In this document: positions 21,558 through 32,961 of the stretch, piece after piece
Layout of the letters: each line of letters opens with the position of its first letter
Position numbering within the stretch: the stretch's first letter is position 1
DNA from: Pictodentalium vernedei
Lineage: Eukaryota; Mollusca; Scaphopoda; Dentaliida; Dentaliidae
Direction: 5' to 3'
Length of the DNA stretch: 64,000 nucleotides
Assembly (NCBI GenBank): GCA_031216915.1
Contig: CM062294.1
Span: forward strand, 164,193,455-164,257,454
Notes under the pieces: generated by a model
Database searches by the model: none
Told to the model about the DNA's origin: nothing
What the model saw: the letters and a program-made list of their open reading frames with translations, nothing else
Made by a program: the position numbers and the translations under genes

Positions 21558-21884
21558 AAACAAGAAAAGAAACATGGTCTTAGAACAGTGCCTTTAGAAA
21601 ATTAAATTGTAAACTAATTCAATTTTTAACTACTAGAAGCAAACAAACGACCTGACCATGCATGGTTTTCACAAAACAAGGTATACATATTTCCATTTTA
21701 TTTTCTATGACTTCAAGATTTTCCCTATCAAACTCTTCATACAGAAAAGAGTTAACACAATAATGTATTATGAGAGTAACAAAGACGTGTTGTTTTATAG
21801 CCAACTGAATTATTAAATGAAGAGGCAAATTGCCACGTAGAAACTCCAGACAAACTTGGGAAGTTTGAAATCTGTGTTGGCAAA
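21558..21884. other. Intron stretch, nothing recognised
   Basis: AT-rich, no exon signals in phase and no repeat recognised elsewhere in the window. Confidence 0.4.
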
Positions 21885-22880
21885 TTAACCCTTGAGGGCA
21901 CCATACATCCACATACTGCCCCTTTTATATTGCTCTGAAAAAGTTGTTCCAAGAGTACAAGGATGCATTTACCTTGACAGTGTTTTTACATCATTGTTGG
22001 CTGCCTGTACTGGAAGCCGACAATAATGTAGAAACACTGTTACATCATCTACAGTTGTGTACATGTATACATATATGGTAGTTATTAACGTAATATTAAT
22101 CTGAGGACTTAAGGGTTAAGCCAAGAATATTAGGTACTCACAATCATTAACCCCTGAGTGCCCATACAACAAACTGCCTCTTTTATATTGCTCTGAAAAA
22201 GTTGTCTCAAGTGTATTCTTACCTGAGAACTCTACCTGCAAGATGCATTTATCTTGACAACATTGTTATCTCATTGCTGGCTGCCTGTTCAGGGAGCCAA
22301 TAATAATGTAGAAACACTTTTACGTCATCTGCAGCTGTGTACATGTATATACAGTTGTTTCTAACATAAAATTAATCTGAGGACTTAACCCTTGAGGGCC
22401 TAGAGATTTTTACATATTTTTCGTATTTGATAGTCTACATCCTGTGGTTTAGCTGTCACTTTTTGGCAAATCTTGGCTGTCTGTATAGGCAGCTAAGACT
22501 TGCCTAAAACAACAACCAAGATACTTAGATTGTAACTTGTGAGTTAACCCAATGACTGCATGTAGGGGCACCTGTTCTGTTGCAGAAAATGTGATCAAAG
22601 TCAGAATTAGGCCCTTAAATCTAATGGAAACATACCAAGTCTCTTTTAACCCAAGGGGTGTGGGTAATTTTTCAGAATTTTTACTACACCACACCCTGTG
22701 AGACTAGCAGCTTATAGGTAATTTCTAGCCAGGTCTTGACTGTGTCTAGAGGCAGTCAAAACTTGACTAGAAACCACTGCCAAGATAATTTGAGTTTTGT
22801 GCACAGAAATCTCTTCTTGATAGTAATTTAAAAGTACCTGCGAGCACAAAGTTTGTTAAAGTTGGATAAAGACCTTCGAC
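21885..22880. mobile_element. Head-to-tail cluster of TTAA-flanked MITEs
   Basis: First unit 21885-22119 begins TTAACCCTTGAGGGC and ends GGACTTAAGGGTTAA. A second begins TTAACCCCTGAGTGCCC at 22147 and runs into a third starting TTAACCCTTGAGGGCC at 22385; a fourth starts at about 22646 (TTAACCCAAGGGG). Ends and TTAA sites suggest piggyBac-derived MITEs. The third unit contains an inverted repeat around CTTGGCTGTC/GGCAGCTAAGACTTG, shared with 46690-46840 and 50579-50806. Confidence 0.6.
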
Positions 22881-23352
22881 AGTTAACTGGTTGAGTGCTG
22901 GAAGTCCATATTTGGGCTTTATGAAATAATACTGGGTGTGATTATAATATCTACACTCTGTTAGAGACAGTTTCGTATAGAGCCTGGCAAGAATCAGATT
23001 TTCTTAAGATCACATTGTTTAGTTACTTCTGATTGGATGGCTATGGTTATATCATGACCACAACATAGGTATGAAGTCAAGTTTAGCCAATTGTTTATAC
23101 CTATGCAGCCCACTTTAGAGAAATTCCAACTCAGGCATTTGCTTTGAGTCCTATTTTACCAGTAAAGCAGAACTTGTTTATCACAGTAAACAGGCACTGC
23201 TCCACTTCCTGGGTTTCCCACGAGGAAGCAATATGTGATGAAAAGAAATCTGTGGTCAAGAAAAATGTAGCAATCTACCAGTTAACATCACCCAATGGAT
23301 GGTATTAATGACAAGCCTACAGTACAAGGTTTCCCGTCAGAAGAAAATAAAG
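22881..23352. other. Intron stretch with a MITE end
   Basis: Begins with TTAACTGGTTGAGTGCTGG, the terminus of the CTGGTAGAGTGCT MITE family (see 45000-45247), but no partner end follows. Otherwise no exon or repeat recognised. Confidence 0.4.
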
Positions 23353-23360
23353 AGTTATAC

Positions 23361-23858
23361 TTAGGGTCCTGTGAATATTCAGTATTCGAAATGATATTCG
23401 ATTCAATGGTATTCAGTTTGAATTCGATTTGGCAATCAGTGCCGAATATCTATCGAATATCTCTGATTATCCTTGCAATCTTTCTCTCTGTCAGATTGCA
23501 CCGAATATCCGAGGGAGGAAAGCGTAACTGATTTAAAAATAGGTGCCCATCAGCTTAAAATGGATTCCATTTCATGCGACTCCACATTCAGTGGTGGTGA
23601 TGGATTTATCCGCCACTTGTACTTTTTATTTCATGTGCTGGCGACAGATATAGCCGTCATTGGCACATGGACTAGGGAGTATGGGCCAACATAGTTATGT
23701 TCCAGACTAAAACACGATGTTTTCCCATAGTAGCGCTACCGGTAGCCATTCTAATAAATCTGATTCGATATTTGATTTGATTCGTGAATAGTGAGTAGTA
23801 TTCGATTTGGTATTTGATCGATTCGATTTGATTGCATTGGAATATTTCCAGGGCACTA
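23361..23858. mobile_element. hAT-like non-autonomous element
   Basis: Exact 8-bp duplication GTTATACT at 23353-23360 and 23859-23866. Ends TAGGGTCCTGTGAATATTC and, inverted, TAGTGCCCTGGAAATATTCC. Interior is rich in ATTCGATT repeats; no transposase. It sits about 90 bp from host exon 4 on the donor side. Confidence 0.75.
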
Positions 23859-23954
23859 GTTATACTATGTGTACAGTCACAGCGATAGTCAGGCTCCTGT
23901 GATTTTCAAAATGACAATCAGGTTTGGTAACAAAACAGATTTAGACTAACTTAC

Positions 23955-24055
23955 CTAAGACGTTGTGAGAAATATTGAATGAGATCTTCCTGGTACTTGC
24001 ATACACCCTTCTCATTGTCTTTATCAAAACAATATTCAAAAGCAGCTTTTAGTGC
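23955..24055 (-). CDS. Host gene exon 4
   Basis: A 101-bp exon on the minus strand between TTTAATGTAG and GTAAGTTAG. It starts in phase 0 with GCA, encodes ALKAAFEYCF through LIQYFSQRL (33 residues) and ends with AG, completed by exon 5 to Arg. The pattern of an alpha-helix followed by 'YF..RL' just before the DELPW segment agrees with NACHT-TPR proteins. The polypyrimidine tract is weak. The intron before it, about 19.5 kb, contains DIRS C. Confidence 0.68.
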
Positions 24056-24131
24056 CTACATTAAACAGAAAATGACAAAATAATGTTTATTAACTCTTTT
24101 GGTGACAAATCTAATTTATTTATTTATTGTG

Positions 24132-24803
24132 TTTTAACTGGTAGAGTGCTAAATTATTTTTGGTCATCCAAATTTGTCCAAGTCTCTTTGTCTTGTTACA
24201 ATTTATGGGAGAGTGCCACTTGGCACTCTCCCATAAATTGTCACAAGGCAAACCCTCACAGACTAAATAATTTTAATTCCAAACTAATGTGAAGCATAGG
24301 TGGCGCGGTAGTGTTGCAGTAACCGGTTCTCGTCTGATCACTGAAGTTAAGCAACATCGAGCGCGGTTAGTTCTCGGATGGGTGACCATCTGAGCGATCG
24401 ATTCCGACTCCTGCGCTGGGTCCTTGGGCAGGGTACTTAACCCCATTTGTCCACATGGGTGCATGATGGCACGGTGAACTGAGGCGTACTGTACGTTGAT
24501 GGTGCTCATGTCTTCAACCAATCTAACCCTGCCTGTGTTGCAGTGCAGAGTTACGATGTTGGGGAGCTGGCAGCTGCTCGTCATTGCTCGGTGGTTCCCT
24601 CCAGGTACTCCGGCTTCCTCCTCCCGTAAAACTGTCACGGTCATGATTAGCCATTGTGCATAAGTATGTGACCTTAAACACCGATAAATAAATAATAAAT
24701 AAATAAATGTGAAGCATATCCACAGAATATGAAGGCATCAAGTTGCAGCACCTGCACTTCAGAATAAAGCCCAAATATGGGCTTCCAGCACTCTATCAGT
24801 TAA
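24132..24803. mobile_element. TTAA-flanked MITE split by a SINE
   Basis: Left end TTAACTGGTAGAGTGCTAAA and right end AGCACTCTATCAGTTAA. A central hairpin TTTATGGGAGAGTGCC/GGCACTCTCCCATAAA sits near 24205-24240. Sequence resumes after the SINE at 24719. Relatives: 28510-28760, 33800-35004, 45000-45247. Confidence 0.7.
24299..24705 (+). mobile_element. SINE with near-complete 5S rRNA-derived head
   Basis: Head begins GGTGGCGCGGTAGTGTTGCA then ACCGGTTCTCGTCTGATCAC, GAAGTTAAGCAACATCG and GGATGGGTGACC, which are 5S rRNA sequence including the internal promoter region. The body contains TCTTCAACCAATCTAACCC and GGTACTCCGGCTTCCTCC. Tail ATAAATAAATAATAAATAAA. A 13-bp duplication AATGTGAAGCATA at 24286-24298 and 24706-24718 proves retroposition into the MITE. 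Confidence 0.92.
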
Positions 24804-24835
24804 TGACACTTTCGACCTCCTGGCTTACCCCTTCA

Positions 24836-25290
24836 TCAGACAGTTTTATTGGGGGAGGAAGCCAGATTCCCTGTAGAGAACCACCAAACAGCAGAAAGTA
24901 ACTGTCAGACTCACCAATGTACTAACTCAGCACAAGTAGGTTTAGTATTGGTTGAAGACAAGTGCACCATTGACATGCAGTATGCCTTAATGAACACTGC
25001 CACTGTGCCCCCACAAAGGCAATCAGGATGAAGTGTCTTGCCCATGGACACAATACGGTTACTCCTGGTGGGAATCAAACCATGGACCTTTTGGTGCCAA
25101 AACCACTGAGCCACCGCATTCCCAACAAAACTAATCTGATTTTATTTATTGGGATTCAAAACCCATTTTCAACACCCAGGATCACAGGAGTCTGACAGTT
25201 TTAAGGAAGGAGAAAACTGGAGTACCTAAAAAGAACCACCATGCAGTGATGAGAAACTTATGGGTTTCCAAACTCATTAACCCTGTCCAA
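24836..25290 (-). mobile_element. Two old tRNA-headed SINE remnants
   Basis: 24836-25128 retains body phrases (GGGGGAGGAAGCCAG, TTGGTTGAAGACAAGTGCACC) and ends in a decayed tRNA-like head (GGGAATCAAACCATGGACC, AAACCACTGAGCCACCGC). 25140-25290 is a further truncated tail-end piece. Confidence 0.6.
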
Positions 25291-25559
25291 GATGGCTGAT
25301 GGAATGTGTACCTCTAGCTGTATGTCAAAGAATACTGTACTACCATACTACAACCTAGGTAATTGGGATACATCCACTGATTTTCAAGTGTTTTTCTACG
25401 TAAAATTCAATGATTTGGAAGTACATTTTGAGAAAAAACAGCAGCAAAGATACCTGCTGGTATTACAGAATTGAACATTTAAATTTTGAGTTACCATCAA
25501 GTAGTCGAGTTCATTCTCAAAAGTCTAGTATGTGAAGTGCGGGTTGTAACTAAATCACT

Positions 25560-26173
25560 CAGGGAGTGGAGTTTTCAAAGAATATTCCTCATATTGAACT
25601 AAGTTATAATCTGGGCTCCCACAGGGATCCCAAATATGAACCCAGGGACTTGGCCTGAACAAACTTGAATCTCACCCCACTAAGGATGCTGCATACCAAC
25701 TATCAAACGATTCTGATTGGTTAATCTGAAGAAGATTTTTAAAGAAGATTCCTGATGTTGCTCTAATTCAAACATTTGGGCTCCCACAGACAGCCCAAAT
25801 ATGGACCCAGGGATTTGATTTCAACAAACATGTGAATGAATCTTCCAAAAATGTTATATGTGAAATATGAAAGCCTTTGGAACAGTGGTATGGGAGAAGA
25901 AGATTCTTTAATATTGTTCCCATTACTCACAAAGTTAAAAAAATGCTGACTCAGCATTTTTTCAATATCCTGGAAAAGTACCCTGTGATAAAGCCGATGG
26001 CAAAAGATTTTTTGGGACCATTCCTTTTTGCTGTTCCTAAGGAAGCTTTACACAAAATAAAAATTCTCAGTGCAGTGTAGTTTTGGAGATATGAGCATTT
26101 TAAATTGTTGATATTTTTAGCTCCTGCGGTTCCCATGGAGCGACGGGAAAATGTTTTTTGGCATAAATTAAGT
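25560..26173. mobile_element. Left part of an old Helitron-like element with 167-type repeats
   Basis: Two diverged copies of the unit forming the 61.8-64.0 kb array are present around 25610-25860 (GGGCTCCCACAG, CCAAATATGAACCCAGGGA, GAACAAACTTGAATC). The element appears to resume at 27889 after a SINE insertion and end at about 28298 in a hairpin. Confidence 0.5.
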
Positions 26174-26183
26174 ACTTATGACC

Positions 26184-27878
26184 AAATTTATTTATTTATG
26201 TATTGGTGTTTAAGGTCACATACTTATGCACAATGGCTAATCATGATCGTAACTGTTTTACAGGTGGAGGAAGTCGGAGTACCCGGTGAGAACTACCGAG
26301 CATCGACGATCAAGCCTGGAAATAAGTCGCGAATGGTCGTTCAGGTTACAGGGAGGTTATGACGATTTAAAAAACCGTAACCTCCGAACCGTTCGCGATT
26401 GCATTTTACTGCAAACGGAACAAAAAAAAGACCTTCACTTCACTTTGTGTCATGCATCTTAACTTGAAACGATGATCAAACACCAGACAAACTTCTTTCA
26501 TAAAATTTATGGTCAAGACCAATCACCCTAAAGGGCTTTCTATGGGGAATGCTACTGACAAATGGGAAGAAATCCATACAATTAATCATCTGAAATGGCT
26601 CTTTTCTCATTTTAATTTCAGGAATTGCAGGCTGCTCTGCTCGATGGTCTGCAGTCTAAGTGTGATAGTTAACTCCCTTGATATGCCTGAAGGTGATGTT
26701 TCACCAATGTTTAAACAAATCGTCAATGATCACACACAATTGCCCTGGGTTGATTATAATATTGGAATTACATCATGGAAACATTTCACGCATTCGCAAG
26801 TGGCATCACCGCCCTGCTCAAAATATGACAAAGCTGAACAGGTCTGGTCACGTCATTGTGAAGTTTGTGAATGACAAATTGCCGAACAATTCGGACTATC
26901 TAAAACCCAAACCCAAGAACATAACCAGGTTTGGGGGGGGGGGGGGAAAGTGGGAGGGGGCAGGTGGCATGTGACGGACGTGCCCCCCCCCCCCTCGACA
27001 ATCATAATCATAGAGTAATTTTGACCTTAATTGACGAATCGTCCACAAAAACTAGGGGCGAATCATCCACTGACACAGGAGCAAATTGTGTAGTATCCCT
27101 GGGAAGTATAAGCCCATAGGAATTGTGTGTGTTTATTTGAATTCTTGAGTGGTTTTGGGAGGAATTGAATGAAAACAACAAAAAGTTGGTACATTTGGAT
27201 TTTTTATTGTTTCATTTGGAATGCTGTGAATTTTATTTCTAGATAATGAAATATACTCCCACATAATGACATTGCCACAATTTGTGCCATTTTGTACAGC
27301 CATAATTTCCCATTTTCGAGGTAAGCTATGCACACTGAATATTTTTTTGGCATTGGGAAATTTTTTTTAATTTTTGGATATCTGAAGAAAAAAAAAATTT
27401 GTGTCTGGAAATTTCGATGAAATACGGCCGCTGAGGTGCTTAAATGCAATGAAATGGGGGTTTTTGAACCCAAGAATTCAAAATTTTCCTACAAAGGGAC
27501 GAACCATGGTCACCCTGTTGTACCGATGACCATTGGTCCCCCATAACTTTAATAAACAGGTTACGACAATCAATTAGGCATAACCTCTAAACAGGTTACG
27601 AAACTCATTCCTCATTTCCAGGACTGGATGAGCAACTGTCAGCTCCTCAACATTCTAACTCTGTTCAAGCTCCGCTCATGCATGGTTACAGTGGTTGAAG
27701 ACATGTGTGCTATCGACGTGCAGTGCACCTTAGGACATGGCATCATCGTGCCCCCATGAAGGCAATTGGGACAAAGTTCCTTGCCGAAGGAAATAATATG
27801 GGTAGTCCCGGACGGGGATCGAACTCGGGACCTCTAGCATAGAAGTCCAACAGTCTACCAATGAGCCACCGCACTCTC
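26184..27878 (-). mobile_element. tRNA-headed SINE split by a 1.3-kb transposon
   Basis: 26184-26310 carries the 3' part of the SINE (minus strand) and 27630-27878 the rest, ending in a tRNA-like head (GGGGATCGAACTCGGGACC, TACCAATGAGCCACCGC). Imperfect flanking duplication ACTTATGACC/ACTTATAACC at 26174-26183 and 27879-27888. Confidence 0.75.
26311..27626. mobile_element. Unclassified TIR element with 3-bp GAT duplication
   Basis: Ends CAAGCCTGGAAATAAG and, inverted, CAGTCCTGGAAATGAG, flanked by GAT at 26308-26310 and 27627-27629. Subterminal GGTTACAGGGAGG and related GTAACC-type repeats occur at both ends. A G-tract and C-tract (26936-26946, 26983-26993) form another inverted pair. No transposase recognised in 1,316 bp. 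Confidence 0.65.
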
Positions 27879-27888
27879 ACTTATAACC

Positions 27889-28298
27889 CAATAAGCCCTC
27901 ACACCAAATTCGGCTCAAATCTGCCTCTCGATGTGGAAAATAGAAATTCTTGCCCCTCCCATAATGATGGCAAATATAGCCCCATGAACTTCTCTTGCAC
28001 AAATCTGAATCGAAACCTCAATAGGAAGCTGCACACCAAATATCAAGTCTCTCCTACTGCTGGTTCATGAGAAAAAGATTTTTTAAAATTTACGCACACT
28101 TTTGGGGCATGGCCCTACCAAGGGGCAGGGCAACTTGATTTGAACAAAATCAAAATGCGATGTCATAACAATCGTCTCAAATTTCACTTAAATGGGTTCA
28201 CCTGTTTTGGAAGAGAAGATGCAAACACCATGTTCACAGATGACGGACAGTGAGTGATCACAATAGCTCACCCTGACTTTCAGTCAGGTGAGCTAAAA
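27889..28298. mobile_element. Right end of Helitron-like element with terminal hairpin
   Basis: Contains unit-like phrases (GCTGCACACCAAATATCAAG) and ends in the inverted pair AGCTCACCCTGAC...GTCAGGTGAGCT (about 28266-28294) followed by AAAAA. A hairpin just before the 3' end fits Helitron-type elements; the 34027-34952 element ends likewise. Confidence 0.5.
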
Positions 28299-28309
28299 AC
28301 AGAAGCATT

Positions 28310-28446
28310 GTTTAAGCCAATGTACCTCCGGGAACTTTGCTTGTGCTGGTTATGTTTTGCAACAAATTGGCAACGATTGCTTGCCATGGGTGGAATCTCC
28401 ACTTTGTGGGTAATTTAGTGATAATACACTCTCCACGTACTGAATA
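28310..28446. mobile_element. Right half of the 1775-2038 MITE family
   Basis: Shares AACTTTGCTTGTG, GGTGGAATCTCCACT and the end ACACTCTCCACGTACTG with 1920-2038. The left half is absent. Confidence 0.6.
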
Positions 28447-28509
28447 GTGTTTCAGCAATAAGCTTCATGGCAATACCTACCAAAAATATCTGTAGAATCA
28501 TTATTTTCT

Positions 28510-28760
28510 TTAAATGGTTGAGTGCTAGTAGCCACTATCAGGACTCTACTGAAAAGAGCTGTTTGCACTAATTTGTTGTTGGCTCACCAGTAGAAAAATA
28601 TATTAATATAAAGTTAGTTGGCACTCTCCAATAAATTGCAACAAAACTATTATTTATGAGCAATATCTTGCTAAACCATGGCGGGGTGAAGTTTTTGATA
28701 AAAAACAATGCTCACATTACAAATGACTGTTCAAAAGTAATTTTGCACTCTATCAGTTAA
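28510..28760. mobile_element. TTAA-flanked MITE, CTGGTAGAGTGCT family
   Basis: Left end TTAAATGGTTGAGTGCT, right end GCACTCTATCAGTTAA. The interior is collinear with 33800-34025 plus 34953-35004. Confidence 0.65.
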
Positions 28761-28826
28761 TGTACACATAGTACCATACAAAGGAATTTGGCTTTTTGAA
28801 TAATCAATTTACAAGTAAAATATTTG

Positions 28827-29044
28827 GTAAACCCTTTACCTAACATAAAAAGCAGATAACTAATTTTTTTCATTTTTTGTCTCAAAAACATAGGTTATGA
28901 CCTCTCACTGGAATGAGCTTGACGTGCTGTTTGCAACGATGGGTCATAACCTATGTTTTTGAGACAAAAAATAATGAAAATTAATTGGCGATTTTTGAGA
29001 ATAGTGCTGGCTGGTTTTGACAGTTATGTTGGGTAAAGGGTTAA
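28827..29044. mobile_element. piggyBac-like MITE with long hairpin
   Basis: Ends CCCTTTACCTAACA and TGTTGGGTAAAGGGTTAA. Near-perfect arms of about 30 bases beginning TTTTTTGTCTCAAAAACATA (about 28866) pair with TATGTTTTTGAGACAAAAAA (about 28952). Confidence 0.65.
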
Positions 29045-29337
29045 CAATTGTTTCAATTAAATGGAACCGAGTTTTACTATATTATGCTTGACAAGAGCTG
29101 AAAACTAAATGATTATACTAGATGTATACTGAGGCCAGATAGATGAATCAACATGGGGAACTCAGACCAGTGGCTGTCAAGAATATTTTCACTGATGGAT
29201 TTTTATTCAATAAAAAGGAATTTACTCTGAAACCCATATGCAATTAATGGATCAAGAAGGTATTCTGAATGGATTGGTCTTTGAAAGTTATCTTTATTAT
29301 AAGATCGGACCCTTCTTCCAGTTATTATGCCCATTCA

Positions 29338-29574
29338 TTAACCCTTTACCAAACAAAATCAGCCAAATCCGCCAGCATAATATGCAAATTCAGCAGATGA
29401 AAAAAAATTTTTTTCCAAAAATTTCAACAAAACCATATCATGTGACCCCTCTTTGGAATGAGCTTGTCAAGCTCATTCCAATGAAGAATCACATGATATG
29501 GTTTGGTGGAAATTTTTAAAAAATGATATTTAAAATAACACATTTTGATACAATCTGCATTGGGTAAAGGGTTA
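29338..29574. mobile_element. piggyBac-like MITE
   Basis: TTAACCCTTTACCAAAC at left and TTGGGTAAAGGGTTA at right, with a central palindrome GGAATGAGCTTGTCAAGCTC. Closely matches 52792-53040. Further decayed copies: 32365-32616, 47990-48190, 60745-60920, 61160-61450 and 61600-61740. Confidence 0.7.
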
Positions 29575-29705
29575 CATCCTTGCATGCTAGTTGAGGAGTT
29601 GAATTTAAAAATTATAACAGACATAGAATATTACTTGCCCTGTTATTCAGTCATGACTGCAAAAGAAGTCACAGCGCAAAAATATCTATGATAAGAGAAA
29701 AACCA

Positions 29706-29911
29706 TCATACACGGTCAACAGGTGCTGCCGCCCTCACAGGGCATCATGAATTACAAACACACTTCTGCTACTCTAAACATACTTGATGCGTCCACTTGC
29801 GCTCCATGTCCTGACAGACTGGACATGCTGGCTCGGCTTTCGGACATTACCCAGAGATGTTACAGATATGTCAGGTTTGCTGGTACATGGAGTGCTGTTG
29901 GGGGTATCTAA
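29706..29911 (+). other. Possible exon or gene fragment, unrecognised
   Basis: A GC-richer patch in AT-rich intron. A possible acceptor CCCTCACAG at 29732-29740 precedes an open stretch of about 57 codons (includes HTSATLNILDAS, then APCPDRLDMLARL). It ends in TAA at 29909-29911. No family recognised and no repeat match within the window. Might be a terminal exon on the opposite strand to the host gene, or a captured fragment. Confidence 0.2.
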
Positions 29912-30166
29912 TTTGTTCTCTAGCTATTGCCACATACCATCAAAATCTTAAACTTCACAAATTAATTTTCCTGCATTTCTGACACTGCTTAACATTATAC
30001 CACCCAAAAACAACTGAAGGATTCTTCTGTTTTTTTTTCCTCTCAAGTTTTCTTTTTCCTTAATGACATATATTCCACCACCCCAACCCTATCCCCCACC
30101 CCCTATATATTTTTCCTATTGAAATAGGGATACACGAAAGTATAATGGTGTGCACAATCTTTATAA

Positions 30167-31658
30167 GGCCAAAAAAAAAAAAGGAATTGATTCTCAGGCA
30201 CCGCCGCGTTGAAAAAAATGGCCCGCGTTGGGCCTTTTTATTTGGACCGTCATTGCAAGAAAATAGGAAACAAGGAAATTGAAAAGGGACTATTGGTTTT
30301 AAGGCCCAAAACCAACGAATAAACAGGTAAATATACACAGGCGTGTGTTAAGTGTGAGAGCCTCTGGCCTTGGCTTACATTGGGGGCGAAATTCAAGTCG
30401 CCCTTCTAAACTTCCTTGGGAGACATGGCAGTTTACTGTATTTTCTTATGTTTTATTTTTTTAAAAACACACGCTTCCGCAAAAAACAGAAAACACGGTT
30501 GCTGTTAAAGTCCGTCACACGGCTATGAAAATAGCCTAAACTAGCCCAATTTTATATTTCTGAAAAGAATTGCAATGGCGTAGTCGTTCGAACAATTCGC
30601 CCCAACTGATAGCAACCAGCACAAAATGGCTATTTAAAAACAAAGTACCAGACAAAACAACGAATTACAGAAGACACGCATCGAGTTAATTAGAATTTAT
30701 TAAAAGTTAACCACCGTTTCAAAACAAAAAAAATGTATTGGAGACAGTTCGTCCATATCGAAATTGCTTGCGGTTACGCTCTGTTCCACTGAAAAATTGG
30801 CTGCATTGAAATTCGCCCCGCAATTTGCATTGAATGTTTTTCTTTGAAAACTTGTGAAGTTTGTTGGAAGGGGGTTAAATGTAATAAGGCTACAATAGAA
30901 ATCACAGGTATTTGGATGGATAAGAATGGCAGACCTTCAAAGCACCAATCGCACGTGTCAGTGAAAGATGGTTGGCAGAAATTGTCAGTTTTCTGAACAG
31001 TGTATTATTACCCAGCGCAGCCGGAAAGGGAGACAACTGAAATGTTTTGTCATTTACCAAAGAAATTAATTAACTCAAATTGTTAATAACGCTTAATTTA
31101 CGAAGAATATCGAAAACTTTTTTAACTACGCTTTTCAACTCAGTTAGGGTATTCAGAAACCATGAATGACCCAGCTTCTTATATGAACTTGAAATTTATT
31201 TTGAACACTTTAAATATTTTTTTAAAAAGAATATACCTTCTGTTACAGAGAAGAACACGCTCACCATGGGTCATACTAAAAATCAAAATAACTCACAATG
31301 ATACCAATTTAATACGAGGGTGGTCAATAATATCCAGTATTCATAAAATAGTTCTGCTTTGTAAAAGTTTAAAAGTGAAGTCAGAGTTCTGTTTCTAAAT
31401 ACAAAAAGTGGTGATATCAGAAAATAAAGAAAAACAGTTTTAGTTTTCAATAAAATTAGTTTTATTTGTATATCATTTTACAATATGCACTTTCCATGCT
31501 TTTCAGGTAAAAACAGACATCAGAAAGTGACTTTTGCCTCTCAATCCTTTCTCACCATCTGGAAGAAATAAAAATAAAAAATAAAAATAAAATCCTCCCT
31601 CCCTCATTGATTTGAAAAAAAAATTGCCTGAGAATCAATTGATTTTTTTTTTTTGGCC
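30167..31658. mobile_element. PIF/Harbinger-like element with TAA duplication
   Basis: Starts GGCCAAAAAAAAAAAAGGAA then TTGATTCTCAGGCA; ends with the inverse, TGCCTGAGAATCAATTGA then TTTTTTTTTTTTGGCC. Flanked by TAA at 30164-30166 and 31659-31661. Its 1,492 bp contain no recognisable transposase, so it is non-autonomous or badly decayed. Confidence 0.7.
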
Positions 31659-31826
31659 TAACAGAATGAACTTTACTATCCCCCAGCCACATGGGAATGT
31701 AGAGACATCTGTAAAATCAAGGCTCATCAATATTACAATAAACAATTGAAAAAAAACAAACTCCTTGCATGCTGCTAACGGATATTCCTGCCAAGGTCAT
31801 GATCTCTCTTGCCACTGAAATAAGTA

Positions 31827-32140
31827 CAGTGGCACCCTGTTAATTGAATAGCCACTTTGCCATGAGCTCTGTCAAACAAGATATAATAGATTATAGGCCT
31901 GCATTGGATGTACTGAGGCCAAATAGGTCTATAAACACGGGAAAACTGGGGAGAGTCAGAGTAATTTCTCGACAGGTTACAAGATCTTTTATTCAATTAA
32001 CAGGAGTTTACTCTATAACCTATATTTCATTAACAGGTCAAATTTGAACTGGAGGTATGGTAAATGGTTTTGTTCAGGGAAATTATATTTAATTAACAGG
32101 GTTATTCAGTTAAGAGATATCAATTAAGTGGGCTTCACTG
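31827..32140. mobile_element. pogo/Tc1-like non-autonomous element
   Basis: CAGTGGCACCCTGTTAATTG at left, inverse of AATTAAGTGGGCTTCACTG at right, TA on both sides. Interior phrase GTCAAACAAGATATAATAGA is shared with 32962-33367 and, decayed, with about 43885-43955. Confidence 0.7.
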
Positions 32141-32961
32141 TATAAATTATGTACACTTAATCAAATTTTCCCCCCTGTAAAATACATGAACCTTTTCACC
32201 CGTGATTCCTAGAGTTACATTTTGAAGAACTTTTCATTAAATCTAGTCATGGCTGCTTTTATTGAGGGTTCTTTCTTGATGTGGGCGCTGCAGACAAACA
32301 TCGCATCTTAAGTTGTAACATAATTGCAGGCCTTTTTGAAGCTGCTCTTTGTTCATAATTCCACTTAACCCTTTACCAAACACAGAATTTTAAAAAAATA
32401 AATTAAATTTCATATTTTTTTAAAACAAATTTCATAATTTTTCAATAAAACCATTCAAATATGGATGGCATTAGAACCAGCTCAGCGAGCTGGTTCTAAT
32501 GATATCCACATTTGTAAGGTTTAATTGTGAAATTTCTGAGGTATTTTAGGCAGTGGTATGCTTCTTCTGGTTAATTTTCTGGCCGTTTTTGGCTACTATG
32601 TTAGGTAACTGGTTAAGAGTCTATTGTGGAGGTTTTTGGAACATATAATAAATAGAATCTTTTCAACTCCTGGCCAGTTTATATTGAAGTTTGCAAAACT
32701 CGTCCAATATATTAGATTTTGAACTCGCTAAAGCTGAGTACAGACTTACTTTACTGGACGATTTTTGTAAATTTGTGATTAACAGAGTTCTTCAATTGAG
32801 AAACATCCAGTTTAGAGGGCTTCACTGTACTAACCAGTTTCTACAGCTACACACTGTGAACATTATGATTTGAATAAACTGGTGTGTTGCAATATGCCTG
32901 AGGCAGGAGCGTAGCCAGGATTTTATAACAGGAGGTGACAAAACCATTTAATTTTTTATTA
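32141..32961. other. Intron stretch with a decayed piggyBac-like MITE
   Basis: 32365-32616 has TTAACCCTTTACCAAAC and GTTAGGTAACTGGTTAA ends with central GAACCAGCTCAGCGAGCTGG. About 32904-32961 begins a repeat (GGAGCGTAGCCAGGATTTTA) that continues after the pogo-like copy at 33370. No exon seen. Confidence 0.5.

Noticed and set aside
24310-24420. A 5S rRNA gene
   Set aside because: Only part of 5S is present with several changes, fused to a SINE body and flanked by a target duplication.
26509-26874. A coding exon inside the 1.3-kb TIR element
   Set aside because: Open for about 120 codons in one frame but composition is intron-like, another frame is equally open, and no transposase motif is visible.
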